Below, in pieces: positions 26,571-34,801 of a stretch of 44,348 nucleotides of DNA (position 1 is its first letter; each line of letters opens with the position of its first letter). The position numbers and the translations under genes are program-made. The stretch spans positions 1 through 44,348 of the forward strand of contig CAIODU010000075.1 of NCBI GenBank assembly GCA_903857165.1, written 5' to 3'. This DNA is from an uncultured Methylococcaceae bacterium (lineage in GTDB: Bacteria; Pseudomonadota; Gammaproteobacteria; Methylococcales; Methylococcaceae). The notes beneath the pieces were generated by a model, which made no database searches, was not told the DNA's origin, and worked only from the letters and a program-made list of their open reading frames with translations.

Positions 26571-28742
26571 TCACCCCCCCGTCCTCCTCGCCCGCAACAC
26601 GTTATGGATTTCACCAATCTTGTCCAAGGCTTGGCTAAGCTGGCCTAGGTCATGTATCTCAATGGTGATGCCCATGGATACGGATTGGTTCGGGGTATTC
26701 GTGTGGGTATTGGTACTGAGGATATTAATATGCTCTTGCGCCAACACATGGGCCACATCCTTCAACAATCCTTTGCGGTCGATGGCATTGACCTCGATTT
26801 CCACCGGGAACGACTCCTGATCCTCCCCCCAATCCACATCGATCAACCGGCCTAGCTTATGCGAGGGCAGTTGGATGACATTGGCGCAATCTTGGGCGTG
26901 GATGGCGACGCCGTGTCCCAACGTGACATAACCGACGATGGGCGTGCCAGGAGTGGGGTTGCAGCAACGGGCAAAGTGCATCAACAGGTTGCGGATGCCT
27001 TGCACCGTCACCTTTTCAAGGACTGCCCCCGCCACTGGCTCGGGTTTGGGCGGAACTTGCATCGGCGGCGGCTGGAAGCCGGGAACCTTCAAAGTCGATG
27101 CGAGTTGGGCGGGGCTGATGTCGCCGCGCCCAATGGCCAACAGCAGGTCGTCCACCCGAGGCAAGTGGAAATGGTGGACCAAATCATCCATTTCCGCTTC
27201 TTTCAAGGCCGCCATGCCGAGCTTGTGGCGCTCCCGCTCCAGTGTGGCTTTGCCCGCCCGCAAATGTTTTTCATGATCCTGTTGCTTGAACCATTGCTTG
27301 ATCTTGCTGCGGGCGTGGGAGGTGGCGACATACCCCATGTGCGGGTCCAGCCACCCCAAACTGGGCGAACCCTGCTTGGCAGTGAGGATCTCGATTTTTT
27401 CTGCGGACTTGAGTTGGTAGGTCAATGGCACAATGCGCCCATTCACCTTGGCACCCCGGCAGCGATGGCCGACCTCGGTGTGGATGGCGTAGGCGAAATC
27501 CACAGGGGTCGCCCCTTTCTTAAGGCGCACCACTTGGCCCATGGGCGTCAGCACGAAGATTTGATCGGCAAACAGTTCGGAGTGGAAATCGTCCAACAAT
27601 TCCCGGTCATCCCCCTTGCTTTCCAAGAGCCGGCGCAAGGAGTCGATGCTGCGATCCAACGCCTCGTCATGCTTGCCGCCTTCCTTGTAACGCCAGTGGG
27701 CGGCGACGCCAAATTCGGCGAAGGCATGCATTTCCTTTGTCCTGATCTGGATTTCCACTGGCTTACCCTCGGACCCAACCACCACCGTATGCAGCGACTG
27801 GTAGCCGTTGTCCTTGGGATTGGCGATGTAATCGTCGAATTCCTTGGGAATATGCAGCCATAGGCCATGCACCAAACCCAGCACCGCGTAACAATCACCG
27901 ACCTTTTCCACCATCACCCGCACCGCCAGCAGGTCGTAGAGATCGTCCAGGCTCAGGTGTTTGCGCTTCATCTTTTTCCAGATGCTATACAGATGCTTGG
28001 GCCGGCCATAAACCTTGGCATGGACACCATTCTCATGCAGCCCTTCCTCCAGTTGCTGGATGAAACTGTGGATATAACGCTCGCGTTCGGCCCGGTTGGC
28101 ATCCATCGACTTGGCTAGGTTCTTGTATTCCACGGGTTCCAAATAGCGGAAGGCCAAATCCTCCAACTCCCATTTAAGCTGGCCCAAGCCTAGGCGATTG
28201 GCCAGGGGGGCAAAGATGTCCAAGGTCTCGCGGGCGATTTTGTAGCGGAAGGACTCATCCTCATGCTTGAGCATACGCAGACGCTGCAAGCGGTAAGCCA
28301 GTTTGATGAGCACCGCGCGCACGTCGTCCACCACCGCCAGCAACATCCGGCGCAGCAATTCCGCCTGGGCGGGTTCCTGAATTTCGCGGGAAAAATCGTT
28401 GAAGGTGTTCAGCCAATTCACCCCGCGCACCATTTTGAGGACTTCCTCCCCAAAATAAGGCCCGAATTCGACTTCTTTGTTGTTTTCGCGCAGCCAAGGA
28501 TCGGCAAGCAGGGCCGCTTGCAAGGTTTGGGCATCCACCCGAAGAATATGCAAGGTATTGGCGACATCAATGCCGCGTGGCCGGGACACTACATCCTGAT
28601 CGCGGGCATCTTCAGCAAATTGCAACGCCACATCCAGCCGCTCGGCCTCCTCTTTATTGAAACCGGCGGAAAACTTTTCCAGCAGATGCCCATGGGGATG
28701 GGAATGGGAGGAAATGTCGGATTGATAGAGTGAATGTTTCAT
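26571..28742 (-). CDS. relA: (p)ppGpp synthetase RelA
   Basis: A 723-residue long RSH protein: degenerate hydrolase domain (about 25-200), synthetase (about 230-400), TGS (about 405-470), helical and zinc-finger regions, and a C-terminal ACT domain (about 650-720). The hydrolase lacks the HD pair (AYRLQRLRML instead of HDxxHN), as in RelA rather than SpoT. The synthetase has RPKHLYSIWKKM, the EFDD motif of RelA and GYQSLHTVV. CCNPTPGTPIVGY is the conserved Cys-containing segment. It makes alarmone on stalled ribosomes in amino-acid starvation. AGGAAATAAAGGC precedes the start. Confidence 0.95.
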   Translation of the reverse strand: MKHSLYQSDISSHSHPHGHLLEKFSAGFNKEEAERLDVALQFAEDARDQDVVSRPRGIDVANTLHILRVDAQTLQAALLADPWLRENNKEVEFGPYFGEEVLKMVRGVNWLNTFNDFSREIQEPAQAELLRRMLLAVVDDVRAVLIKLAYRLQRLRMLKHEDESFRYKIARETLDIFAPLANRLGLGQLKWELEDLAFRYLEPVEYKNLAKSMDANRAERERYIHSFIQQLEEGLHENGVHAKVYGRPKHLYSIWKKMKRKHLSLDDLYDLLAVRVMVEKVGDCYAVLGLVHGLWLHIPKEFDDYIANPKDNGYQSLHTVVVGSEGKPVEIQIRTKEMHAFAEFGVAAHWRYKEGGKHDEALDRSIDSLRRLLESKGDDRELLDDFHSELFADQIFVLTPMGQVVRLKKGATPVDFAYAIHTEVGHRCRGAKVNGRIVPLTYQLKSAEKIEILTAKQGSPSLGWLDPHMGYVATSHARSKIKQWFKQQDHEKHLRAGKATLERERHKLGMAALKEAEMDDLVHHFHLPRVDDLLLAIGRGDISPAQLASTLKVPGFQPPPMQVPPKPEPVAGAVLEKVTVQGIRNLLMHFARCCNPTPGTPIVGYVTLGHGVAIHAQDCANVIQLPSHKLGRLIDVDWGEDQESFPVEIEVNAIDRKGLLKDVAHVLAQEHINILSTNTHTNTPNQSVSMGITIEIHDLGQLSQALDKIGEIHNVLRARRTGG

Positions 28743-29052
28743 TGCCTTTATTTCCTGTTTGGCCTGGGGTCGTCAAAAAGCCATGCCCGTATCAACGCCA
28801 GTTGAGGTTTGGAGGCTTTTGCCATAGTTTCACGCAAAATTTAGCGGCAAGGTTCCTGCCAAAACGGACAATTCCCAAGCCGGGAATGAGCGCATAATGG
28901 GGCCTGTCGGCGCTCTGTTCAAGTGGCAAGTTTCATTGGCCAAATCCGCAGGTAAAAAATATGCCTATTATTTTGATAAACCACTCGCAGACTACCCGGC
29001 AAATATGCCAGAATTCACGCTTGTCACGGCATTTTCAGGAAACATTTCGGCT
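28743..29052. other. relA-CHAD divergent intergenic region
   Basis: About 310 bp between two divergent genes. An open frame runs through the right half and could extend the CHAD protein by 52 residues from 28897, but it lacks a ribosome site and family similarity. I found only a weak CATAAT element near 28892 and a short TTCCCAAGC-CGGGAA hairpin near 28872; no clear promoters. Confidence 0.5.
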
Positions 29053-30117
29053 ATGAGCGATGAACAATCCGTCGAAACCAATGCGCCTATCGCGGTCAGC
29101 CCCGCTCCCGACGTAGTGGCTCCGGACCCGGCCCAGCGCGGCGATGTGGCGGCCAAGGCTATTTTGCTGCGCTTGCTGGATGAACTGGTCGCCAATGAGG
29201 TTGGCGTTCTGCAAAATGAAGACCCGGAGTATTTGCACGACTTTCGCATCGCGGTGCGCCGCACCCGTTCTGCGCTAGGCCAGATCAAAGGCGTATTCCC
29301 GGATCGGACGGTGCAGCGCTTCGCCCCCCGCTTTGCGTGGCTGGGGAAAATAACCAGCCCCCCCCGCGACTTCGATGTTTATTTGATCGGCTTCGACGAA
29401 CTCAAAGCCGGACTCGCCGAGCATTTCCGTGACAGCATCGAGCCGCTGCGAGGATTTCTGGAGAACCACTGCGACTTTGCGCATGGCGAATTGACACGGC
29501 AAATCCATTCGGCGCGCTATCGGGCGTTGCTGGCCGATTGGAGAAAATTCCTCTTGGCGAATTGCCCCAAAAATCCGCAAGCCCCCAATGCTTTGATGCC
29601 GATCAAGCAAATTGCCGACAAGCGCATTTGGAAGCTGTTCCGCCGTGTGCTCAAACAAGGCCGGGGAATCTGTAAAGACACGCCGGCGGAAAATATCCAT
29701 GAACTGCGCAAAACCTGTAAGAAACTGCGCTATTTGCTGGAATTCTTCCGCGACCTTTATCCGGCCGAAGGGATTGACAAGCCCATCAAAAAATTGAAGA
29801 AACTACAGAATTACCTAGGCGATTTCCAAGATGTCCATGCCCGCATCGCCATGTTGCGGGGCATCAGCCATGAGATGCGAAAGAATACGACGGTCCATAC
29901 CGATGCGCTATTGGCCTTGGGTGTGCTGTTGGCGAATTTGGACAGCCGGCAATCAGGGTTGAGGAAGGCGTTTTCCGATCATTTCAGACCCTTCGCCCAT
30001 GCCCGCAATCGGGAGCTGTTTAGAGGGTTGTTCAAGCCTTGCCTTGCTGACAATACCGTCGAGTGCGCTGGTTCCCCCGCGGGTGATCCTGTCGCGGTTA
30101 AAAACCGTTCCCACTAA
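29053..30117 (+). CDS. CHAD-domain protein
   Basis: A 354-residue protein with a CHAD domain (about 40-300), a helical bundle lined with conserved His, Arg and Lys that binds polyphosphate in characterised members. The two hallmark helices are HDFRIAVRRTRSALGQ (the first His and basic run) and HELRKTCKKLRYLLEFF. No CYTH triphosphatase domain is attached. I chose the ATG at 29053 with AGGAA nine bases before it. It is divergent from relA, an interesting neighbour because polyphosphate and (p)ppGpp respond to the same starvation. Confidence 0.85.
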   Translation: MSDEQSVETNAPIAVSPAPDVVAPDPAQRGDVAAKAILLRLLDELVANEVGVLQNEDPEYLHDFRIAVRRTRSALGQIKGVFPDRTVQRFAPRFAWLGKITSPPRDFDVYLIGFDELKAGLAEHFRDSIEPLRGFLENHCDFAHGELTRQIHSARYRALLADWRKFLLANCPKNPQAPNALMPIKQIADKRIWKLFRRVLKQGRGICKDTPAENIHELRKTCKKLRYLLEFFRDLYPAEGIDKPIKKLKKLQNYLGDFQDVHARIAMLRGISHEMRKNTTVHTDALLALGVLLANLDSRQSGLRKAFSDHFRPFAHARNRELFRGLFKPCLADNTVECAGSPAGDPVAVKNRSH

Positions 30118-30207
30118 TTTGGTCAACTTCCCATTAACGGCCAAGTCCATTCTCTGAATGGAAAAAAACCGTTAAGATAGAAGACTGTTACCGCAATCCT
30201 TCCTGAC

Positions 30208-31143
30208 ATGAAAGTGAAATCCAACCTGTTCCTAGCCCTACCCCTTGCCTTGGGACTTTTGTCCCTGGCGGCGAACGGCCTTGCTGCGGGTAGCAATACC
30301 CATGCAGCGGGCGCAATTTATCTGGCGGCTGCCGACGATGACGAAGAGGACGACGACGACGCCGAGGCCGTCGATTACCGCGACCGGGTGCGCGAGGTGC
30401 AAAGCTGGATGCACCGCCGTAGCGCCCAGCGCAGGGGAGAACCCGGGCTTGATGTGAACCCTCCGTCCGTGTCCCCGCATAATTATGGCTCTGATTATTC
30501 AGGCTACCACCCCGCCTACCGGGCCGTTCGCGTCAGGCAGCGCGGAATACGCCATCGCTCCTACAGGCACAAGCACGCTCACAGACATTCTTCCTGGCAC
30601 AGCGCATCGCGGAGTCACCGACATGGGCATGGACATGTTTCCAGCCATCGGCATTCCGCCCGGCATGGACAAGTCACAAGAGTCCGGCATTCCCACCGCC
30701 ACGCCCATGTGACCCACCATAAACAGGCTTACCGGCCGGTTCGTGCAAGCCGCCATAAACAGGCCTACCGGCCGGTTCATGCAAGCAGCCATGGACGGAC
30801 CCACCGCCACACCCCTTCCAGCCGGGCAACTCGGCATCGGCGTACCCCTGTTTCCAGCCATGCGCGCCACCGTCAGCGAACGCCTGCCCCCATCCATGCC
30901 AAGACATCAAGACGGGGTCATGCGGGCAGGCATGGGCACATCAATCGACCCGTGAATCGACGTGGGCCCGTTAAACAGCATGGATCGCATAACCGGGCAA
31001 CCCCCGCCATAGTGAGGACCGGTCATCGAACCCACACAGCGCAACCGTTCCACGCTGCGGGCGGACAGGCTCGCCGTTTGGGCGGGAATGCACCCTCATC
31101 AAAACCGGCCAAGCCGGTTAAGAAAAGCAAAACGCGGCGTTAG
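30208..31143 (+). CDS. Exported His/Arg/Ser-rich repetitive protein
   Basis: A 311-residue protein with a signal peptide (1-26). A short acidic cluster DDDEEDDDDAE lies at about 43-53, then a YDRVREVQSW-like segment, then from about 110 to the end an extremely basic, His/Arg/Ser-rich low-complexity region. It contains the tandem dodecamer HKQAYRPV(R/H)AS. Over 45 histidines make divalent-metal binding likely; the opposite charges of the N- and C-terminal parts could allow self-association or binding of polyanions such as DNA, LPS or exopolysaccharide. No family is recognised. The reading frame has no internal stop and a plausible start (CCTTCCTGAC ATG), so I take it as real. Confidence 0.65.
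   Translation: MKVKSNLFLALPLALGLLSLAANGLAAGSNTHAAGAIYLAAADDDEEDDDDAEAVDYRDRVREVQSWMHRRSAQRRGEPGLDVNPPSVSPHNYGSDYSGYHPAYRAVRVRQRGIRHRSYRHKHAHRHSSWHSASRSHRHGHGHVSSHRHSARHGQVTRVRHSHRHAHVTHHKQAYRPVRASRHKQAYRPVHASSHGRTHRHTPSSRATRHRRTPVSSHARHRQRTPAPIHAKTSRRGHAGRHGHINRPVNRRGPVKQHGSHNRATPAIVRTGHRTHTAQPFHAAGGQARRLGGNAPSSKPAKPVKKSKTRR
30718..30789. repeat. 36-bp tandem duplication inside His-rich gene
   Basis: Two adjacent 36-bp copies (30718-30753 and 30754-30789) beginning CATAAACAGGC, differing at about four positions. Each codes for 12 residues (HKQAYRPVRASR type). Confidence 0.85.
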
Positions 31144-31204
31144 GGGGAAACGAGTGCGGCCTGGTTCTTTGGGCCGCATCCTTACAATCCAAGGCCGGGG
31201 CAAT

Positions 31205-31720
31205 TTAGCTTCGTTTCAACCTAAGCCTGAGCAGCATCTCGGCTTCTTCGGAATTGATTAAATCGGGCATGCAGCCCACCACTTGGAATCCTTGCGAACG
31301 GTAAAACGCTTGGGCGGGTAGGTTAAATTCCGAACAAATCGTCCACAGGTTGCCATGACCTTCCCGCTTGGTTTGCCCAACGAGCCAGGCAATGATCTCC
31401 CTTCCCAAGCCATAGCCTTGGAATTCCGGTAGCACTGCCAACAATTCCAAAAGTGGCCCACGCAGCCAATTCGGGCGAACCGTCAGGCAAGCCGCCGGGG
31501 TATCATCGGCCAACACGGCTATGGCGTGGCGTTCTTGGCCGACCGCGGACAAATAACGGCAAAGAGCCTGGGATGAATACCCCAAGCTCAGCCAAGGGTC
31601 GATGCGGGCTAAGCTCTCACCAAAGCAGTTTGCCCAGTCGGTGCGCATCGGCAGCAAACGGCAGCTGCCATGGCAAAAATGGTCAAAGTTCATATGAACC
31701 CGTTGTTCCGTTTGCGGCAT
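31205..31720 (-). CDS. GNAT-family N-acetyltransferase
   Basis: A 171-residue acetyltransferase of unknown substrate. The acetyl-CoA site is LLAVLPEFQGYGLGREIIAWL (motif A, Q-x-x-G-x-G), and the later NLPAQAFYRSQGFQVVG is motif B. The ATG at 31720 has AAGGA 12 bases upstream; an alternative ATG at 31693 would remove nine residues. It overlaps the 3' end of the hpnB remnant by 31 bp. Confidence 0.8.
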   Translation of the reverse strand: MPQTEQRVHMNFDHFCHGSCRLLPMRTDWANCFGESLARIDPWLSLGYSSQALCRYLSAVGQERHAIAVLADDTPAACLTVRPNWLRGPLLELLAVLPEFQGYGLGREIIAWLVGQTKREGHGNLWTICSEFNLPAQAFYRSQGFQVVGCMPDLINSEEAEMLLRLRLKRS

Positions 31721-32328
31721 GAATACCAGCCTATTCCTTCACTTTGTAAACCGGTGTTTTTCCATTGGCTCCGCACGCCGCGCCAATATCTTAACGCCGA
31801 GGCCCAAGTCATGAAGAGATAAACGATGGTAGGAATCAATGCGAAACTGGCCATGACGGAGACGAATTGCCGGTTATCGCTTTTGGCCTTGTCGAGCAGG
31901 GCTGCCACTATTCCCGGGGCGGGCAGGATGTCGGCATCGAGCAGCAAGGTCCAGGCCGTCTTGACTTCCTTTGTGCCTTGTTCCAACGCCCAAATTTTGC
32001 CACTCCATCCATCAGGCAGGCTCAGGCATCTAATGGTAGTGAGATCAATCCCACCCACCTGTTGCGCACAGTCCGCCGTGCCGTCATCCGAGCCGTCGTC
32101 CACCAGCACTGCCCTCAATCCACGGCCTTGATTAACTAACCCGCGCAATGTGTCCGTTATCACTTCCGCCTCGTTGCGGGCAGGAATGAGAACGGTCACA
32201 TCGCCTAGGTCACAGTCGCCCGCCAATCCTGGTTCCAGGGTTTCGCCATTGAGCCAAGGCCGCCAGGGAAGGATGAGAACGATGAACCAGATGGCAAATG
32301 CAAATATTGACAATATAAGCAAAATCAT
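31690..32328 (-). pseudogene. hpnB: Hopene-associated glycosyltransferase HpnB, internally deleted
   Basis: A 212-residue open frame with the clear N-terminus of HpnB: a membrane helix (1-20), VTVLIPARNEAEVI (44-57), VLVDDGSDDGTAD, LPDGWSGKIWALEQG and the DxD site LLLDADIL (128-135). At about residue 160 (near 31848) it jumps to what looks like the family's C-terminal end, ALIPTIVYLFMTWASALRYW, then RGVRSQWKNTG. The roughly 170 residues that normally lie between, including acceptor-site and later membrane segments, are missing. Family members are about 380 residues. It is probably inactive, so glycosylated hopanoids would need another enzyme. Confidence 0.72.
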
Positions 32329-32411
32329 AGGTAGATCGGCAGTATATTTAATCTAACAGAGTGATCAACATACTAGTGTAGAAGTCAGTTTGGCAATTCA
32401 TTAAAACTTTT

Positions 32412-32831
32412 TTAACGATATAACATTTCAATATTTCTCGAATCGCAAACATCATAAAAATCTTTCGGATTAAAACTGATGAACCCGTCTATACGCAGCG
32501 ATTTATCTGAAAGCATTGATCTAACTACATGATCGACTAAGCTAAAATGGCGAATATTGTTTTCAAGTACAAATTGCAAGGAATCCTTTCTATAAATTTC
32601 GTCATCTATCAAGATTGTTGATGGTTTTTCAATAAATCGTTTAAGTTTAGCCACGCTCTCCCTTCGCTTGGCAACACTTGTTCTAATTGTTTCGTAAAGA
32701 GTCGGCCAAGGAATTAGCAGTGAGTGAACTTGGACATCATCTTCAATAATAAGCGCTTCGGATCGGTAATTATCAGATTCATTAAATAGCGCAAACCAAA
32801 ATCCAGTGTCAGCTAAAATCTTCTTTGCCAT
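32412..32831 (-). CDS. PIN-domain nuclease, probable toxin
   Basis: A 139-residue protein with a PIN layout: D8 in LADTGFWFALF, E47 in PTLYETIRT, D100 in FSLVDHVVRSML and an acidic end DGFISFNPKDFYD (D124). These fit the metal-binding acidic set of VapC-like RNases. Its ATG shares one base with the stop of the upstream gene, so the pair is coupled. The region is AT-rich compared with the hopanoid genes on both sides, suggesting acquisition. Confidence 0.72.
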   Translation of the reverse strand: MAKKILADTGFWFALFNESDNYRSEALIIEDDVQVHSLLIPWPTLYETIRTSVAKRRESVAKLKRFIEKPSTILIDDEIYRKDSLQFVLENNIRHFSLVDHVVRSMLSDKSLRIDGFISFNPKDFYDVCDSRNIEMLYR

Positions 32832-33151
32832 TAGCTGTCATCCTCGACCTCAGATGCACCGTAACCTTGCCAAGGTGAAGCTTTACGTTTGCCAATAATG
32901 AATCGGCCTTTATTCATACCCTCTTTATTTTTCCATATAAGATAAACCCTGTCCGATTTTCCAAACGTGACATTTGACTCTAAATCATTTTTTAATATGT
33001 CGGGTAGGGTTTCCTCATCGGATATCTCATATTTGAGAACCGCTAAACTATCCCCACACTCAACTGCATTGTGGTTATCCAGCCATGAATACAAACTAGA
33101 GTAATCGCCTTTGACACCGAGATCATAAGAAAGCCAAATTGTTTTATTCAT
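32831..33151 (-). CDS. Small unknown protein, probable partner of PIN nuclease
   Basis: A 106-residue protein. It opens KTIWLSYDLGVKGDYSSLYS and has AVECGDSLAVLKYEI, suggesting a strand-helix-strand start like small ferredoxin-like folds (Cas2 or VapD type), which is only a pattern impression. A later DRVYLIWKNKEGMNKGRFIIGKR gives another strand pair. It has no recognisable DNA-binding motif of common antitoxins. Position first in a coupled pair suggests an antitoxin or a regulator of the PIN nuclease. Confidence 0.6.
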   Translation of the reverse strand: MNKTIWLSYDLGVKGDYSSLYSWLDNHNAVECGDSLAVLKYEISDEETLPDILKNDLESNVTFGKSDRVYLIWKNKEGMNKGRFIIGKRKASPWQGYGASEVEDDS

Positions 33152-33212
33152 AGCAGTAATTAAATTGAAAAGATCGTAGAGTTATGCAGGTACCATTGCA
33201 AAGCACAAACAC

Positions 33213-33250
33213 AAAAGCCCGCAACCGTGACGAACGATTGCGGGCTTTTT
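33213..33250 (-). terminator. Rho-independent terminator after hpnH
   Basis: A 12-bp perfect stem: AAAAGCCCGCAA (33213-33224) pairs with TTGCGGGCTTTT (33238-33249) across a 13-base loop. Read on the minus strand it follows the hpnH stop by 15 bp. U-runs flank it on both strands, so it could work in both directions and insulate hpnH from the PIN pair. Confidence 0.85.
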
Positions 33251-33265
33251 AAAAGATGCGGCGGA

Positions 33266-34381
33266 TTACTCCACCACTTCGATGTTGATGGTGGGACGGA
33301 CCTTGACCGGTTTGGCATCCACCGGCGGGTTCACCCACTCGGGGACAGGCTCAGGCGCCATCGGTCCGTGGGTGCGCGGCCCCATGATGCCAGCCCAGAG
33401 GGCTTTCAGCGGATTGCTGATGGAATCATCGGCCGCAGTGGCCTCGAAGCCACAATGGGCCATGCAGTTGGCGCATTTCGGATTTTTCGAATTGCCATAC
33501 TTATGCCAAGGTGTCTCCTCCATCAAAGACTGGAAGCTAGGCGCATAGCCTTCGTCCACCAGCAGATAGCAAGGCTTCTGCCAGCCGAACACATTGCGCG
33601 TCGGGTTGCCCCACGGTGTGCAATTGTAGCTTTGGTTGCCAGCCAGGAAATCCAGGTAGAGAGGGGAGTGGTTCAAAGGCCATTGACGGTCTTTGCCAAT
33701 CTTGAACACCTTCCTGAACAGTTCCTTGCTTTCGCGCATCTTGATGAAGATGTTTTTCAAAGGCGCATGTTCGTAGCTAAAGCCCGGCGCAATGGTGACA
33801 CCTTCCACACCCAGTTCCTTGACGTAATCCAAGAACTCGGCGATCTCCTCAGCCGACTCGCCTTGGAACAGAGTGCAGTTGACGGTGACGCGAAAGCCCT
33901 TGGCCATTGCCAGCTTGATGACATCCACGGCCCGGTCAAACACACCGGTCTGGCAGACCGAGGCATCATGGCGCTCACGGTTGCCATCCAGATGGATGGA
34001 CAAGGTCAGGTAGGGGGACGGCTGGTAGTCATCCATCCTTTTTTTCAACAACAGCGCATTGGTGCACAGGTACACATATTTCTTGCGGGCGATGATCCCT
34101 TCCACCACTTGGGGAAGTTCTTTATGCAGCAACGGTTCCCCGCCGGCTATCGAGACGATGGGCGCGCCACATTCGTCTACAGCGGCCAGGCACTCATCCA
34201 CGCTGAGTCTGCGATTAAGAATTTCATCTGGGTAATCAATCTTGCCACAACCGGCGCAGGCCAAGTTGCAACGGAACAACGGCTCTAGCATCAGCACCAA
34301 GGGATAACGTTTCACGCCCTTGAGCTTTTGTTTGAGCAGATAGCTCGCCACGGTGATTTGTTGACGCAAAGGAACGCCCAT
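33266..34381 (-). CDS. hpnH: Adenosylhopane synthase HpnH (radical SAM)
   Basis: A 371-residue radical SAM enzyme that joins the 5'-deoxyadenosyl unit to diploptene, giving adenosylhopane, the first step of C35 hopanoid side-chain synthesis. The cluster motif is C38-NLA-C42-AG-C45 (CxxxCxxC), followed by SIAGGEPLLH. The C-terminal region has an extra Cys set, NPKCANCMAHCGFE, as in the family. AGGAG stands before the start. It is divergent from the squalene synthase-shc operon across a 420-bp region and ends at a strong terminator. Confidence 0.95.
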   Translation of the reverse strand: MGVPLRQQITVASYLLKQKLKGVKRYPLVLMLEPLFRCNLACAGCGKIDYPDEILNRRLSVDECLAAVDECGAPIVSIAGGEPLLHKELPQVVEGIIARKKYVYLCTNALLLKKRMDDYQPSPYLTLSIHLDGNRERHDASVCQTGVFDRAVDVIKLAMAKGFRVTVNCTLFQGESAEEIAEFLDYVKELGVEGVTIAPGFSYEHAPLKNIFIKMRESKELFRKVFKIGKDRQWPLNHSPLYLDFLAGNQSYNCTPWGNPTRNVFGWQKPCYLLVDEGYAPSFQSLMEETPWHKYGNSKNPKCANCMAHCGFEATAADDSISNPLKALWAGIMGPRTHGPMAPEPVPEWVNPPVDAKPVKVRPTINIEVVE

Positions 34382-34801
34382 TTTGATTTCTCCTGGTAAA
34401 AACTGTTTGTAACTTGATCCAACTAGGCATTACACGCCTTAGCCTTAGGACCCGCTCATTAAGACATTCCCGTGCCACGGCCCTTGAGACCGATAGTGAC
34501 ACAGATTCACTCCCGACCATGCCCACAATTTCCTTACATATTGTTTGAATTGGGAACATGGCACTTTGGTGACTATGATAAAACAAAAAACCGCCGATGC
34601 GTTGTTTTTTTCTCAATATTTTTCGCTAATTTGCAACAAAGCTTGACGTGAACGCAAAAAACGTTAAAATTTCATGACATTTACGCAACTTTACAACCCT
34701 TCTTTTGAAGTGGAAACCTGTTTCACCAGACCCTTTCAAGCCTAAACAATGTGCTGGATGGTGGGATATTTAACCTAAATGACTGAAAAACTGACAACCG
34801 C
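34382..34801. promoter_or_regulatory. Divergent control region hpnH / squalene synthase
   Basis: A 420-bp AT-rich gap that must carry promoters for both directions. On the plus strand the best element is at 34643-34670 (listed separately). Two tiny chained frames, 34749-34778 and 34779-34805, precede the squalene synthase start, the second overlapping it as ATGA. I saw no clear operator. Confidence 0.5.
34643..34670 (+). promoter_or_regulatory. Sigma-70-like promoter for the sqs-shc-hpn operon
   Basis: TTGACG (34643-34648), 16-bp spacer, TAAAAT (34665-34670), about 130 bp before the squalene synthase start. It is the best promoter match in the hopanoid region. Confidence 0.6.

Noticed and set aside
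26859-27863. 334-codon plus-strand frame inside relA
   Set aside because: Antisense shadow of relA, with no recognisable domain or start signal.
28100-28742. relA treated as damaged because the HD hydrolase residues are absent
   Set aside because: Loss of the hydrolase site is normal for gammaproteobacterial RelA.
30499-30897. Met/Gly/Pro-rich minus-strand frame
   Set aside because: It mirrors the His-rich repeats of the plus-strand gene, which has a signal peptide and stays open for 311 codons.
33227-34288. 353-codon plus-strand frame over hpnH
   Set aside because: Antisense shadow; it also runs through the hpnH terminator region.
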